From the NCBI GenBank assembly GCA_020629415.1, contig JAHDDL010000022.1:1816-65815 (forward strand): a DNA stretch of 64,000 nt, given 5' to 3'. This stretch comes from Maribacter sp. (GTDB lineage: Bacteria > Bacteroidota > Bacteroidia > Flavobacteriales > Flavobacteriaceae). Shown in pieces: positions 17,997 through 26,137 of this stretch. The stretch's first letter is position 1; each line of letters starts with the position of its first letter. The position numbers were made by a program, and so were the translations under genes. The notes beneath the pieces were generated by a model. That model did no database searches. It was not told where the DNA came from and saw only the letters and a program-made list of their open reading frames with translations.

Positions 17997-18167
17997 TCTC
18001 TATTTTTTTGGAAAGCTAAATTACCAAATCTTTTTTGAATTGAACAATATTGAAATGATTACGCAACCAATTTTAATAAACATCATCTTTTATTAAATAT
18101 AAGTTACTTAATTGGTTATCAATCACTTTTTAGAGTAAGTGATTATAGGTGGTTATCTCCTTCATGT

Positions 18168-18209
18168 ATGTTTTTCAAGAAAGCTATGAAAAAGAGAAGA
18201 ATGGAATAA
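18168..18209 (+). CDS. Possible 13-codon peptide
   Basis: ATG to TAA encoding the strongly basic peptide MFFKKAMKKRRME, ending eight bases before a terminator stem. It may be a leader or tiny membrane-active peptide, or simply chance within a structured RNA. An overlapping ATG at 18164 reads 28 codons through the terminator and is less likely. Confidence 0.2.
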   Translation: MFFKKAMKKRRME

Positions 18210-18216
18210 CCAATAA

Positions 18217-18248
18217 AGAGTCTTGTTTACATACAAGGCTCTTTTTTT
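18217..18248 (+). terminator. Intrinsic terminator of the recA-trhO intergenic unit
   Basis: AGAGTCTTGT (18217-18226) pairs with ACAAGGCTCT (18233-18242), ten pairs including one G-T, with a 6-base loop and a T-run. No annotated gene lies upstream on this strand, so it implies a short independent transcript. Confidence 0.85.
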
Positions 18249-18302
18249 AATTTAAAGATGGTTAAGCTTAATGAAAAAAGGTGCTTTTTTCATTATTATA
18301 CC

Positions 18303-18310
18303 TATTTTTG
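18303..18310 (+). promoter_or_regulatory. Promoter -7 element for trhO
   Basis: TATTTTTG matches TAnnTTTG, 59 bases before the trhO start. No TTG at the usual -33 distance. Confidence 0.5.
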
Positions 18311-18369
18311 CCATTCAAAAATTTTCTATAAATCTTCTGCCTAACGGCAGCTTAAATTATTAGTATAGC

Positions 18370-19401
18370 ATGCAACTGTACAATACGTTAAGTGCAATAG
18401 AAAGAGCGGCTTTAATTGAAGAAGCGGGCAAGGAGCGCCTTACAATCTCTTTTTATACCTATGCACACATTGGTAATACCAATATATTCAGAAATCACCT
18501 TTTTATTAATTGGAACGAGATGGATGTTCTTGGGCGAATTTACGTGGCTCATGAGGGCATAAATGCCCAGCTTTCCGTTCCTGCCGAAAATTTCAATGTT
18601 TTTAAAGAGCATTTAGATAGTATTTCTTTTTTAAAGAATGTGAGACTCAATATTGCCATAGAACAAGACAATCTTTCTTTCTTGAAGTTGAAAGTGAAAG
18701 TTAGAAATAAAATTGTGGCAGACGGTCTTGAGGATAATTCATTTGATGTAACCAATAAAGGTATTCATGTTGGTGCAGAGAAGTTCAATGAGCTTATAGA
18801 AGATCCGGATACTGTTTTGGTAGATATGCGTAACCATTACGAAAGTGAAATAGGACACTTTAAGAATGCCATAACTCCCGATGTTGATACGTTTAGAGAT
18901 TCTCTTGATATTATTGAACGTGATTTGGCCGATCATAAGAAAGATAAGAAACTTGTGATGTACTGTACCGGTGGTATTCGATGTGAAAAAGCCAGTGCAT
19001 ATTATAAGCATAAAGGTTTTGAGCAGGTATATCAGTTAGAAGGTGGGATAATTGAATATACAAGACAGGTAGAAAAAAATAATCTTGAAAATAAATTTAG
19101 GGGTAAAAACTTTGTGTTTGACCATAGAAGGGGAGAACGTATTAGTGATGATATAATTGCCAATTGTCATCAATGTGGCCAGCCGTGCGATGATCATGTA
19201 AATTGTGCTAACGAAGCTTGTCACCTATTATTTATTCAATGTAAATCTTGTGCGGAAAAAATGAACAACTGCTGTTCAGATGACTGTAAAGAAGTACATG
19301 AGCTGCCCTATGAAGAGCAAAAAGCTTTGAGAAGGGGAAAAGTGGTCAGTAATAAAATATTTAAAAAAGGACGATCAGAAGTATTGAAATTTAAAAAATA
19401 A
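18370..19401 (+). CDS. trhO: tRNA uridine(34) hydroxylase, rhodanese family
   Basis: A 343-residue member of the UPF0176/YceA family, now called TrhO, which hydroxylates U34 of certain tRNAs using oxygen. It has an N-terminal acylphosphatase-like domain, a rhodanese domain with active-site loop CTGGIRCEKAS (Cys199) and a Cys-rich C-terminal region (CHQCGQPC, CKSC, CCSDDC) typical of the family and probably metal-binding. Length matches long-form TrhO. It is monocistronic with a terminator 50 bases downstream. Confidence 0.92.
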   Translation: MQLYNTLSAIERAALIEEAGKERLTISFYTYAHIGNTNIFRNHLFINWNEMDVLGRIYVAHEGINAQLSVPAENFNVFKEHLDSISFLKNVRLNIAIEQDNLSFLKLKVKVRNKIVADGLEDNSFDVTNKGIHVGAEKFNELIEDPDTVLVDMRNHYESEIGHFKNAITPDVDTFRDSLDIIERDLADHKKDKKLVMYCTGGIRCEKASAYYKHKGFEQVYQLEGGIIEYTRQVEKNNLENKFRGKNFVFDHRRGERISDDIIANCHQCGQPCDDHVNCANEACHLLFIQCKSCAEKMNNCCSDDCKEVHELPYEEQKALRRGKVVSNKIFKKGRSEVLKFKK

Positions 19402-19451
19402 ACCACTTGGTATAATTAGATTTAAGAGCTTAAACAGAACAATTAATTATA

Positions 19452-19480
19452 AAAAAAACGGCTATTTATGCCGTTTTTTT
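19452..19480 (+). terminator. Terminator downstream of trhO
   Basis: A-run, ACGGC, 7-base loop, GCCGT, then seven T. The hairpin is symmetrical enough to work on both strands, but only trhO ends here. Confidence 0.85.
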
Positions 19481-19645
19481 ATGTAATAGAAATGGTCCTT
19501 GGTTTTTGCTGATGTCTCTATTTAAAACCATCACCGCCAATTTCACTTTTATTTCACATTAAAAAAACTGTATCTTTACCTATAAGTTTTTTATGAACCT
19601 TTTTTGGTGAATTTTATATAATTCGACCAAACCAATATATAAAAT

Positions 19646-20842
19646 ATGAGTTGTAGTAGTTGTTCTACCGGTAAGGATGGACAACCAAAGGGATGCAAGA
19701 ATAACGGTACTTGCGGTACAGATGGTTGCAATAAACTGACAGTTTTTGACTGGCTTTCAAATATGTCGCTCCCCAACGGGGAACGACCATTCGATTTTGT
19801 TGAAGTAAGATTTAAAAATAGTAGAAAAGAGTTTTTTAGAAATACAGAGAATCTCTCACTTTCCATAGGCGATATAGTTGCTACACAGGCACAATCTGGT
19901 CATGACATTGGTATGGTTACCTTGACCGGTGAACTTGTTCGTGTTCAAATGAAAAGAAAAAAAGTTTCTTTCACAGATGAAGAAGCGCCTAAGGTTTACC
20001 GAAAAGCTAGCCAGAAAGACATTGATATTTGGCAGAAATGTAGGGACAGGGAAGAAGAAATTAAGAAAAGAGCCCGTGAAATTGCTATTATCTTGAAGCT
20101 TCAGATGAAAATTTCTGATGTGGAATTTCAAGGAGATGGCTCTAAAGCTACGTTCTATTATACGGCAGATGAACGTGTAGATTTTCGTCAGTTGATAAAA
20201 GACATGGCAAAAGCTTTCGGTATTCGTATTGAAATGCGTCAAATTGGGTATCGTCAAGAAGCTCAACGACTTGGTGGTATTGGTTCTTGTGGTAGGGAAT
20301 TGTGTTGCTCTACCTGGCTTACGGATTTTAGATCGGTAAGTACTTCGGCGGCACGTTACCAACAACTGTCATTAAATCCACAGAAACTTGCTGGTCAATG
20401 CGGTAAGTTAAAGTGTTGTTTAAATTATGAGCTGGATGTGTATTTAGATGCACTTAAAGATTTTCCTTCCCAAGACACAAAATTGTTTACCGAGAAAGGA
20501 CTCGCTTTTTGTCAGAAAACAGATATTTTTAAAGAAATGCTCTGGTTTTCATATAAAGAGGATCCAGGTAACTGGCATGTTCTTTCTAAAGATCAGGTAA
20601 TTGAAATTTTAGCGAAGAACAAGAAAAAAGAAAAAGTTTCTAGCTTGGAGATGTACGCAATGGAAGTTGTCGTAGAAGAAAAAGTTGTTTTTGAAAATGT
20701 AGTTGGTCAAGATAGCCTTACCCGTTTTGACAAGCCTAAAGGCGGAGGTAACAGAAATAAAAACAGAAACAAGAACAAGAATAGAAACCGCAATAAGAAC
20801 AAGAACAGAAATCGTAATAGAAATCAAAAGAAGAATGCGTAG
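19646..20842 (+). CDS. ricT: RicT-family PSP1 domain iron-sulfur protein
   Basis: A 398-residue PSP1 (YaaT/RicT) family protein. In Bacillus RicT works with RicA and RicF in an Fe-S-containing complex that controls RNase Y maturation; in Bacteroidota the partners are not known. Core Cys motifs are GGIGSCGRELCCSTW and GQCGKLKCC. Two additions stand out: a Cys-rich N-terminus (Cys3, 6, 17, 23, 28) that could hold another metal centre, and a C-terminal tail (about 363-398) made almost only of Asn, Lys and Arg, likely nucleic-acid binding. The gene overlaps gldH by eight bases. Confidence 0.88.
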   Translation: MSCSSCSTGKDGQPKGCKNNGTCGTDGCNKLTVFDWLSNMSLPNGERPFDFVEVRFKNSRKEFFRNTENLSLSIGDIVATQAQSGHDIGMVTLTGELVRVQMKRKKVSFTDEEAPKVYRKASQKDIDIWQKCRDREEEIKKRAREIAIILKLQMKISDVEFQGDGSKATFYYTADERVDFRQLIKDMAKAFGIRIEMRQIGYRQEAQRLGGIGSCGRELCCSTWLTDFRSVSTSAARYQQLSLNPQKLAGQCGKLKCCLNYELDVYLDALKDFPSQDTKLFTEKGLAFCQKTDIFKEMLWFSYKEDPGNWHVLSKDQVIEILAKNKKKEKVSSLEMYAMEVVVEEKVVFENVVGQDSLTRFDKPKGGGNRNKNRNKNKNRNRNKNKNRNRNRNQKKNA

Positions 20843-21320
20843 TATATTTTGTTGTTTTTTAGCACTTGTGCTCTTTGCTTCTTGTGACAGCAATATTATT
20901 AAAACAGAATACCAAACCTTAGAAGATGGGGTTTGGAACAAAGACAATGTTCTTAAATTCTCATTGTCTAAAATGGATACCGTTGCACCTCATGATATCT
21001 TTATCAATGTACGTAACGATAATTCTTTTCCGTATAGCAATTTATTCATTATTGCAGCTTTGACCACACCTGAAGGTGAAGTAACTACGGACACCTTAGA
21101 ATATGCAATGTCTTTGCCAGATGGTACTTGGCTTGGTAAGGGCAGTGGCAGTATCAAGGAAAATAAATTATGGTATAAAGAAAACATCGTTTTTTCATCT
21201 TCTGGCGTATATACTATTGAGGTATCCCAGGCGATGCGTAAAAATGGTAATGTTTCTGGAATTATTGGTCTAGAGGGCATTACAGATGTAGGTATAGAAG
21301 TAACAAAAAGCACCCCGTAA
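20835..21320 (+). CDS. gldH: Gliding motility lipoprotein GldH
   Basis: A 161-residue lipoprotein (signal ending LFASC, Cys17) matching GldH, needed in flavobacteria for gliding and linked to the T9SS. Typical segments are TEYQTLEDGVWNKDNVLKF, NVRNDNSFPYSNLFI and LPDGTWLGKGSGSIKENKLWY. The ATG at 20835 is used since upstream in-frame codons read the Asn/Lys-rich tail of ricT out of frame. It overlaps ricT by eight bases and precedes PBP1A by three, an order I associate with flavobacterial genomes. Confidence 0.93.
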   Translation: MRSIFCCFLALVLFASCDSNIIKTEYQTLEDGVWNKDNVLKFSLSKMDTVAPHDIFINVRNDNSFPYSNLFIIAALTTPEGEVTTDTLEYAMSLPDGTWLGKGSGSIKENKLWYKENIVFSSSGVYTIEVSQAMRKNGNVSGIIGLEGITDVGIEVTKSTP

Positions 21321-21323
21321 ACA

Positions 21324-23669
21324 ATGGCAAAGCAGGTAAAGAAAAAAACAACGAATAATTTTTCGAAATTTATATTATGGTTTTGGATTTTGTTTGCATC
21401 GGGTATTGCTATTGTGGCTTTGATATTTTTATCGGCCTCATGGGGATTGTTCGGTGAATTACCGCCTTATGAGTATTTAGAAAATCCGCAGACAAACTTG
21501 GCTTCACAAATTATCTCTTCTGATGGTAATTTGTTGGGTAAGTTCTATTTAGATGATAACCGTACAGATGTAAAGTTTGATGAGTTGCCAGATAACTTGG
21601 TAAATGCCTTGATTGCGACTGAAGATGCACGTTTTCAAGATCACTCCGGTATTGATGCTAGAGGAACTTTAAGGGCATTTGCTTACTTAGGTAGTAAAGG
21701 TGGGGCAAGTACCATTTCTCAGCAATTGGCACGTCAACTTTTTGTGGGTGTACGCTCAAGAAGTAAATTCGATGCTGTAAAACAAAAGATTAAAGAGTGG
21801 GTGTTAGCGATACGCTTAGAGCGCAGTTATACCAAAGAAGAAATCATTAGTATGTATTTTAATATTTATGATTTTGGTAATAATGCCGATGGTATTCGTT
21901 CTGCTGCCCGTATTTATTTTGGTAAAGAACCTAAAGACCTTAAGATTGAAGAATCTGCCATGCTAGTTGGTATGTTCAAAAATTCATCTCTATTCAACCC
22001 TATGCGTAGGGAAGAAATGGTTAAGGACCGTAGAGATGTAGTACTCGCCCAAATGGCAAAATATGACTACATCACCGAAACAGAGAAAGATTCGCTACAG
22101 GCATTGAAGATGGATATTAACTATAATCCAGAAACGCATAGTGTAGGTTTGGCTACTTATTTTAGAATGTATCTACAGCGCTTTATGAAAGATTGGATAG
22201 ATAAAAATCCAAAACCAGCAATAGGTGATGAACCAGATAAGTATAATCTGTATTTAGACGGACTAAAAATCTACACGACTATTGACTCTAAAATGCAAGC
22301 TAATGCAGAAGAGGCGGTCAATGAGCATATGACAAAACTGCAAGCCGAGTTTTTTCATCAAAATACACCAGACAGGAATAAAACAGCACCTTTCCTAGAT
22401 ATTAACCCAGAGGAAACCAAGAGTATAATGGAACGTGCCATGAAGAATTCTGAGCGTTGGAAGATTATGAAGGCCGCAGGAAAATCTGAAAAAGAGATTC
22501 GTGAATCTTTTGATAAAAAGACCGAAATGACGGTTTTTGATTGGAAAAGCCCTACTAAAGAAAAAGATACTGTTCTTACTCCAAGAGATTCCATTCGTTA
22601 TTACAAAGCTTTTTTAAGAACGGCGATGATGTCTATGGAACCACAAACGGGTCATGTTAAGGCATGGGTAGGTGGTATCAATTACAAGCATTTTCAATAT
22701 GATAATGTTATACAAGGTGCAAGACAGGCAGGTTCTACGTTTAAACCTTTTGTCTATGCTGCGGCAATAGATCAATTACGACTATCACCTTGCGAAACTC
22801 GCCCAGATACGCAATACTGTATCGAGGCCGGTAAGCACGGTAATGTTGAACCATGGTGCCCAAGAAATTCTAACCTTAAATATTCTGGTAATAGCTATAC
22901 CTTAAAAAAGGCATTAGCAAACTCTGTAAATACGGTTACTGCCCAATTAATAGATGAGGTTGGGCCAAAATCAGTGGTCAGTATGGTACGTAACTTAGGA
23001 CTAAGCGGAGATATCTTGGAAGTACCTTCAATTGCGTTGGGTACCGTAGATGTTAATGTCTATGAAATGGTAGGTGCCTATGGTGCCTTTGCCAACCAAG
23101 GGGTGTACGTGAAACCGGTAATGGTAACCCGTATAGAAAATAAAGATGGTACCGTTTTATATGAGTATGTTCCTGAAACTAAAGATGTGTTGAGTAAAGA
23201 TGTTTCATATGCCATACTAGATTTAATGAAAGGGGTTACCCAAGGTGGTTCCGGTACGCGGTTACGTACCACGGGCTTTAATAAGTGGAGACCGGAATAT
23301 GATGAAATTATTACAGGGTATCCTTATAAGCTAACGAATCCTATTGCAGGTAAGACGGGTACTACGCAAAATAATAGTGATGGGTGGTTTATGGGTATGG
23401 TTCCTAATCTAGTTACCGGTGTTTGGGTAGGAGGTGAAGAAAGAGCCGTACACTTTAAAAGTATTACATACGGTCAAGGAGCATCTATGGCACTACCAAT
23501 TTGGGGCTTGTATATGACCAAGAATTATGCAGACGAAGAGTTGGGTATTTCAAAAGAGGATTTTGAAAGACCTAGTAATATGTCAATAGAAATAGATTGC
23601 GATAAATTTACCGAAGGTGTTGAAGAAAACAATGATATTGAAGATGATCTAGAAGATTTAGATTTCTAA
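21324..23669 (+). CDS. Penicillin-binding protein 1A, bifunctional
   Basis: A 781-residue class A PBP. Order: short cytoplasmic tail, transmembrane helix (about 17-38), GT51 glycosyltransferase domain with catalytic ATEDARFQDHSGID and GGASTISQQLARQ, a linker, and the transpeptidase domain with STFK (in GSTFKPF), SVN (in LANSVNTV) and KTGT (in GKTGTTQNN). It polymerises and cross-links peptidoglycan. A short acidic C-terminus follows. It closes the ricT-gldH-pbp operon and has its own terminator. Confidence 0.97.
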   Translation: MAKQVKKKTTNNFSKFILWFWILFASGIAIVALIFLSASWGLFGELPPYEYLENPQTNLASQIISSDGNLLGKFYLDDNRTDVKFDELPDNLVNALIATEDARFQDHSGIDARGTLRAFAYLGSKGGASTISQQLARQLFVGVRSRSKFDAVKQKIKEWVLAIRLERSYTKEEIISMYFNIYDFGNNADGIRSAARIYFGKEPKDLKIEESAMLVGMFKNSSLFNPMRREEMVKDRRDVVLAQMAKYDYITETEKDSLQALKMDINYNPETHSVGLATYFRMYLQRFMKDWIDKNPKPAIGDEPDKYNLYLDGLKIYTTIDSKMQANAEEAVNEHMTKLQAEFFHQNTPDRNKTAPFLDINPEETKSIMERAMKNSERWKIMKAAGKSEKEIRESFDKKTEMTVFDWKSPTKEKDTVLTPRDSIRYYKAFLRTAMMSMEPQTGHVKAWVGGINYKHFQYDNVIQGARQAGSTFKPFVYAAAIDQLRLSPCETRPDTQYCIEAGKHGNVEPWCPRNSNLKYSGNSYTLKKALANSVNTVTAQLIDEVGPKSVVSMVRNLGLSGDILEVPSIALGTVDVNVYEMVGAYGAFANQGVYVKPVMVTRIENKDGTVLYEYVPETKDVLSKDVSYAILDLMKGVTQGGSGTRLRTTGFNKWRPEYDEIITGYPYKLTNPIAGKTGTTQNNSDGWFMGMVPNLVTGVWVGGEERAVHFKSITYGQGASMALPIWGLYMTKNYADEELGISKEDFERPSNMSIEIDCDKFTEGVEENNDIEDDLEDLDF

Positions 23670-23692
23670 AGGTTTTATAGAATCATATAAAG

Positions 23693-23723
23693 AAGGTCTT
23701 GGCGAATGCTGAGACCTTTTTTA
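23693..23723 (+). terminator. Terminator after PBP1A
   Basis: AAGGTCT (23693-23699), 12-base loop, AGACCTT (23712-23718), then a T-run. It lies inside the extended reading frame of the next gene and so supports the downstream start at 23775 for scoA. Confidence 0.8.
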
Positions 23724-23774
23724 TTTTATACCGTTTATATTCGGTATTTTAGTAACAAGATAATTAATGACAAA

Positions 23775-24473
23775 ATGATACGTAGAACAGTAGCAAATGT
23801 AACTGAAGCTTTAGCGGGTGTACAAAACGGAATGACCTTTATGTTGGGTGGATTTGGACTTTGTGGTATTCCTGAAAATGCCATTAGCGAATTAGTAAGA
23901 TTAGGAGTAAAGGATATAACCTGCATTTCTAATAACGCGGGAGTAGACGATTTTGGCTTGGGATTATTGTTGCATAAACATCAAATTAAAAAAATGGTGT
24001 CTTCCTACGTTGGGGAGAATGATGAATTTGAAAGACAAATGCTAAGCGGAGAACTAGAGGTAGAACTTACTCCCCAGGGTACGCTAGCGGAAAAGTGTAG
24101 GGCCGCACAAGCAGGTTTCCCTGCATTTTATACTCCAGCAGGTTATGGTACGGAAGTGGCAGAAGGAAAGGAAGTAAGAGAGTTTAATGGTAAAATGTAT
24201 ATTCTAGAAGAAGCATTTAAGGCAGATTTTTCTTTTGTTAAAGCTTGGAAAGGCGATGCTGCCGGTAATCTAATTTTTAAGGGAACGGCGCGTAATTTTA
24301 ACCCTTGTATGTGTGGTGCGGCTACTATTACCGTTGCTGAGGTTGAGGAATTGGTGCCAGAAGGTGAACTGGATCCTAACCAAATACACATTCCAGGAAT
24401 ATTTGTGCAACGCATATTTCAAGGAAAGGATTATGAGAAGAGAATAGAACAAAGAACTGTACGTCAAAAATAA
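23775..24473 (+). CDS. scoA: 3-oxoacid CoA-transferase, subunit A
   Basis: A 232-residue alpha subunit of a succinyl-CoA:3-ketoacid-type CoA transferase, with the CoA-transferase 1 signature [11 protein letters not shown] and the C-terminal [15 protein letters not shown] motif. With subunit B it moves CoA between succinyl-CoA and acetoacetate, for ketone body or acetoacetate use. The start at 23775 is preferred over 23706, which lies inside the previous terminator. Subunit B follows after four bases. Confidence 0.94.
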   Translation: MIRRTVANVTEALAGVQNGMTFMLGGFGLCGIPENAISELVRLGVKDITCISNNAGVDDFGLGLLLHKHQIKKMVSSYVGENDEFERQMLSGELEVELTPQGTLAEKCRAAQAGFPAFYTPAGYGTEVAEGKEVREFNGKMYILEEAFKADFSFVKAWKGDAAGNLIFKGTARNFNPCMCGAATITVAEVEELVPEGELDPNQIHIPGIFVQRIFQGKDYEKRIEQRTVRQK

Positions 24474-24477
24474 GCTC

Positions 24478-25131
24478 ATGTTAGATAAAAACGGAATTGC
24501 AAAAAGAATTGCACAAGAAGTAGAAGACGGTTATTATGTTAATCTAGGTATTGGTATCCCTACCTTGGTCGCAAATTATGTGCGTAATGATATTAGTGTT
24601 GAATTTCAAAGTGAAAACGGTATTTTAGGTATGGGACCTTTTCCTGTTGATGGGGAAGAAGATGCAGATTTGATCAATGCCGGTAAGCAAACCATTACTG
24701 CATTGCCCGGGGCATCCTATTTTGATTCTGCTACTAGCTTTGCCATGATTAGAGGCAAACATGTAGACCTTACCATATTAGGGGCAATGGAAGTCGCTGA
24801 GAACGGCGATATTGCCAACTGGAAAATTCCTGGTAAAATGGTTAAAGGTATGGGTGGTGCAATGGATCTTGTGGCATCTGCAGAAAATATTATCGTGGCC
24901 ATGATGCATACGAATAGAGCGGGGGAATCCAAATTGTTGAAACGCTGTAGTTTGCCATTGACAGGTGTAGGCTGTGTTAAGAAGATTGTAACCAATTTGG
25001 CGGTACTTGAAGTCACTGAAGACGGCTTCTTGTTATTGGAGCGCGCCCCTGGTGTAACTGTAGAAGAAATAAAAGCAGCTACTGAAGGGAAGTTAATTGT
25101 AAAAGGAGAAGTTATGGAGATGAAGGTGTAA
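24478..25131 (+). CDS. scoB: 3-oxoacid CoA-transferase, subunit B
   Basis: A 217-residue beta subunit. The catalytic glutamate is in the SENGILGMGPFP motif (residues about 48-59), where the enzyme-CoA thioester forms; GIGIPTLVANYV and LPGASYFDSATSF are further family blocks. Length is typical of separated B subunits. It forms a two-gene operon with scoA and is followed by an AT-rich hairpin with T-run. Confidence 0.95.
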   Translation: MLDKNGIAKRIAQEVEDGYYVNLGIGIPTLVANYVRNDISVEFQSENGILGMGPFPVDGEEDADLINAGKQTITALPGASYFDSATSFAMIRGKHVDLTILGAMEVAENGDIANWKIPGKMVKGMGGAMDLVASAENIIVAMMHTNRAGESKLLKRCSLPLTGVGCVKKIVTNLAVLEVTEDGFLLLERAPGVTVEEIKAATEGKLIVKGEVMEMKV

Positions 25132-25152
25132 TTGGGTTAGGTAATTCATCGG

Positions 25153-25175
25153 TAAAATTGGGATTTTATTTTTTT
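25153..25175 (+). terminator. Weak AT-rich terminator after scoB
   Basis: TAAAAT-TGGG-ATTTTA followed by seven T. The stem has no GC pairs, so termination would be weak. Confidence 0.45.
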
Positions 25176-25232
25176 CACAACAGCTTGGGTTCGGTACACA
25201 ACAATTATGATATAAATTCTAAAGAACTAATG

Positions 25233-25240
25233 TATTTTTG
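25233..25240 (+). promoter_or_regulatory. Promoter -7 element for the 35-residue peptide gene
   Basis: TATTTTTG matches TAnnTTTG, ending 41 bases before the ATG at 25282. No well-placed TTG is visible upstream. Confidence 0.45.
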
Positions 25241-25281
25241 TCACTCAAACAAACCCATAACCTATTAATTACTTAACCGTC

Positions 25282-25389
25282 ATGAATTCTCAAATAAACC
25301 ACGCTGCAAACGAATATAAAGTACAAGTGTATAGAAATGATTTCTTTAGCGGATTTCTAAGACTTACCAAAAAGTTATTTATGTTGTAG
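25282..25389 (+). CDS. Candidate 35-residue peptide
   Basis: In the 493-bp space between scoB and the next lipoprotein gene, an ORF of 35 codons runs from ATG 25282 to TAG 25389. It starts polar (MNSQINHAANEY), turns amphipathic and basic, and ends RLTKKLFML. A promoter -7 match stands upstream and a strong terminator begins 22 bases after the stop, so a short separate transcript is well supported even if the peptide is not. No family is recognised. It may be a small membrane-associated peptide or an sRNA with a chance ORF. Confidence 0.45.
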   Translation: MNSQINHAANEYKVQVYRNDFFSGFLRLTKKLFML

Positions 25390-25410
25390 ATTACTTTAAA
25401 AAATTATAAA

Positions 25411-25442
25411 AGAGCGACTTTTTAAGTCGCTCTTTTTTTTTT
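25411..25442 (+). terminator. Strong terminator after the 35-codon ORF
   Basis: AGAGCGACTT-TTT-AAGTCGCTCT, a perfect 10-bp stem with a 3-base loop, followed by about nine T. Confidence 0.92.
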
Positions 25443-25548
25443 GCATGTTGTTTTTAATGCAACTTTCCATTCATATAATGCATTACTTTAATAAACTAAC
25501 TTCCCTAAGTTCACCACATTTTTAATAAGTTTTACCACAAATAATTTA

Positions 25549-25575
25549 TTGTAAGAAAAAGACTACATATATTTG
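25549..25575 (+). promoter_or_regulatory. Promoter for the lipocalin-like lipoprotein gene
   Basis: TTG (25549-25551), 16-base spacer, TATATTTG (25568-25575), fitting the Bacteroidota TTG/TAnnTTTG pattern though with a slightly short spacer, 49 bases before the ATG. Confidence 0.55.
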
Positions 25576-25624
25576 TAATGTAATAAAAAGTGAATCCCAA
25601 ATCGCTTTTAAAACTTAGCCTAAA

Positions 25625-25993
25625 ATGAAGTACGTATTTAGTTGCCTAATCTTGATGGTATTTATTACCTCATGTTCAAAAATTGAAGAGAATAATGATC
25701 CAATAATCGGTATTTGGAACCATACGGTTAAAACGGCTACCAATACTAATAAGATGGTTGTTGATAATGAAGAGTGGATTTTTAATGATGTATACTTAGG
25801 TAGATTCCATGGCTATAAAGATGGACAGGTTGTTTATTTAACAGATTTTAACTGGACCGTTAACGGTGATATTTATATAGTTAGCTACCCAGGAACAGAT
25901 TTCCCCGATGATTTAGTGAAAATGCAAGAAACTGAAGAAGGCACTATTCTATTAAGAACAGAAGGTGAAGTCTTTGCGGAAAAACAAAAATAA
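25625..25993 (+). CDS. Small lipocalin-like lipoprotein
   Basis: A 122-residue lipoprotein: signal ends FITSC (Cys17), followed by SKIEENNDPIIGIWNHT. The DPIIGIWN start of the mature chain is typical of Bacteroidota lipocalin-like proteins, whose small beta-barrels bind unknown lipophilic ligands. It has its own promoter and terminator and so is monocistronic. No specific function can be given. Confidence 0.72.
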   Translation: MKYVFSCLILMVFITSCSKIEENNDPIIGIWNHTVKTATNTNKMVVDNEEWIFNDVYLGRFHGYKDGQVVYLTDFNWTVNGDIYIVSYPGTDFPDDLVKMQETEEGTILLRTEGEVFAEKQK

Positions 25994-26098
25994 ACGCGTA
26001 AATGAAAAATGCCCATGAGTATTACTATTTGTAATAGATAATAGTATGAAGAACAGATAAGTTATCAAATCAACCTTTTTATAATATTTCCCCCGATT

Positions 26099-26127
26099 AG
26101 GAGCAAAGTAATTTGCTCCTTTTTTTA
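26099..26127 (+). terminator. Terminator after the lipocalin-like gene
   Basis: AGGAGCAAA-GTAA-TTTGCTCCT, perfect 9-bp stem with tetraloop, followed by seven T. Confidence 0.92.
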
Positions 26128-26137
26128 TTTTAGGACT

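Larger units (their letters stand above)
18066..18248 (+). ncRNA. Candidate structured RNA with its own terminator
   Basis: The 373-bp space between divergent recA and trhO is full of perfect inverted repeats: TTTAATAAA/TTTATTAAA (18072-18080 with 18089-18097), enclosed by ACCAATT/AATTGGT (18066-18072 with 18110-18116), then AATCACTT/AAGTGATT (18121-18128 with 18137-18144). ATTGGTTAT (18111-18119) can instead pair with ATAACCAAT (18206-18214), a competing fold. The unit ends with an intrinsic terminator. GGTTATC also occurs twice (18114, 18151). No consensus promoter is clear and AT-rich DNA yields chance palindromes, so this is a candidate only. Confidence 0.35.

Noticed and set aside
18164-18250. 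28-codon ORF reading through the terminator hairpin
   Set aside because: A coding region spanning an intrinsic terminator is unlikely; the 13-codon frame or no peptide at all is more sensible.
20703-20834. Longer GldH start at 20703
   Set aside because: It would add 44 residues encoded by another frame of the repetitive ricT tail in front of a perfect lipoprotein signal peptide.
23706-23774. Longer scoA start at 23706
   Set aside because: It lies inside the PBP1A terminator hairpin.
25180-25210. GGTTCGGTAC as a tRNA T-loop
   Set aside because: No cloverleaf or acceptor stem can be drawn around it.
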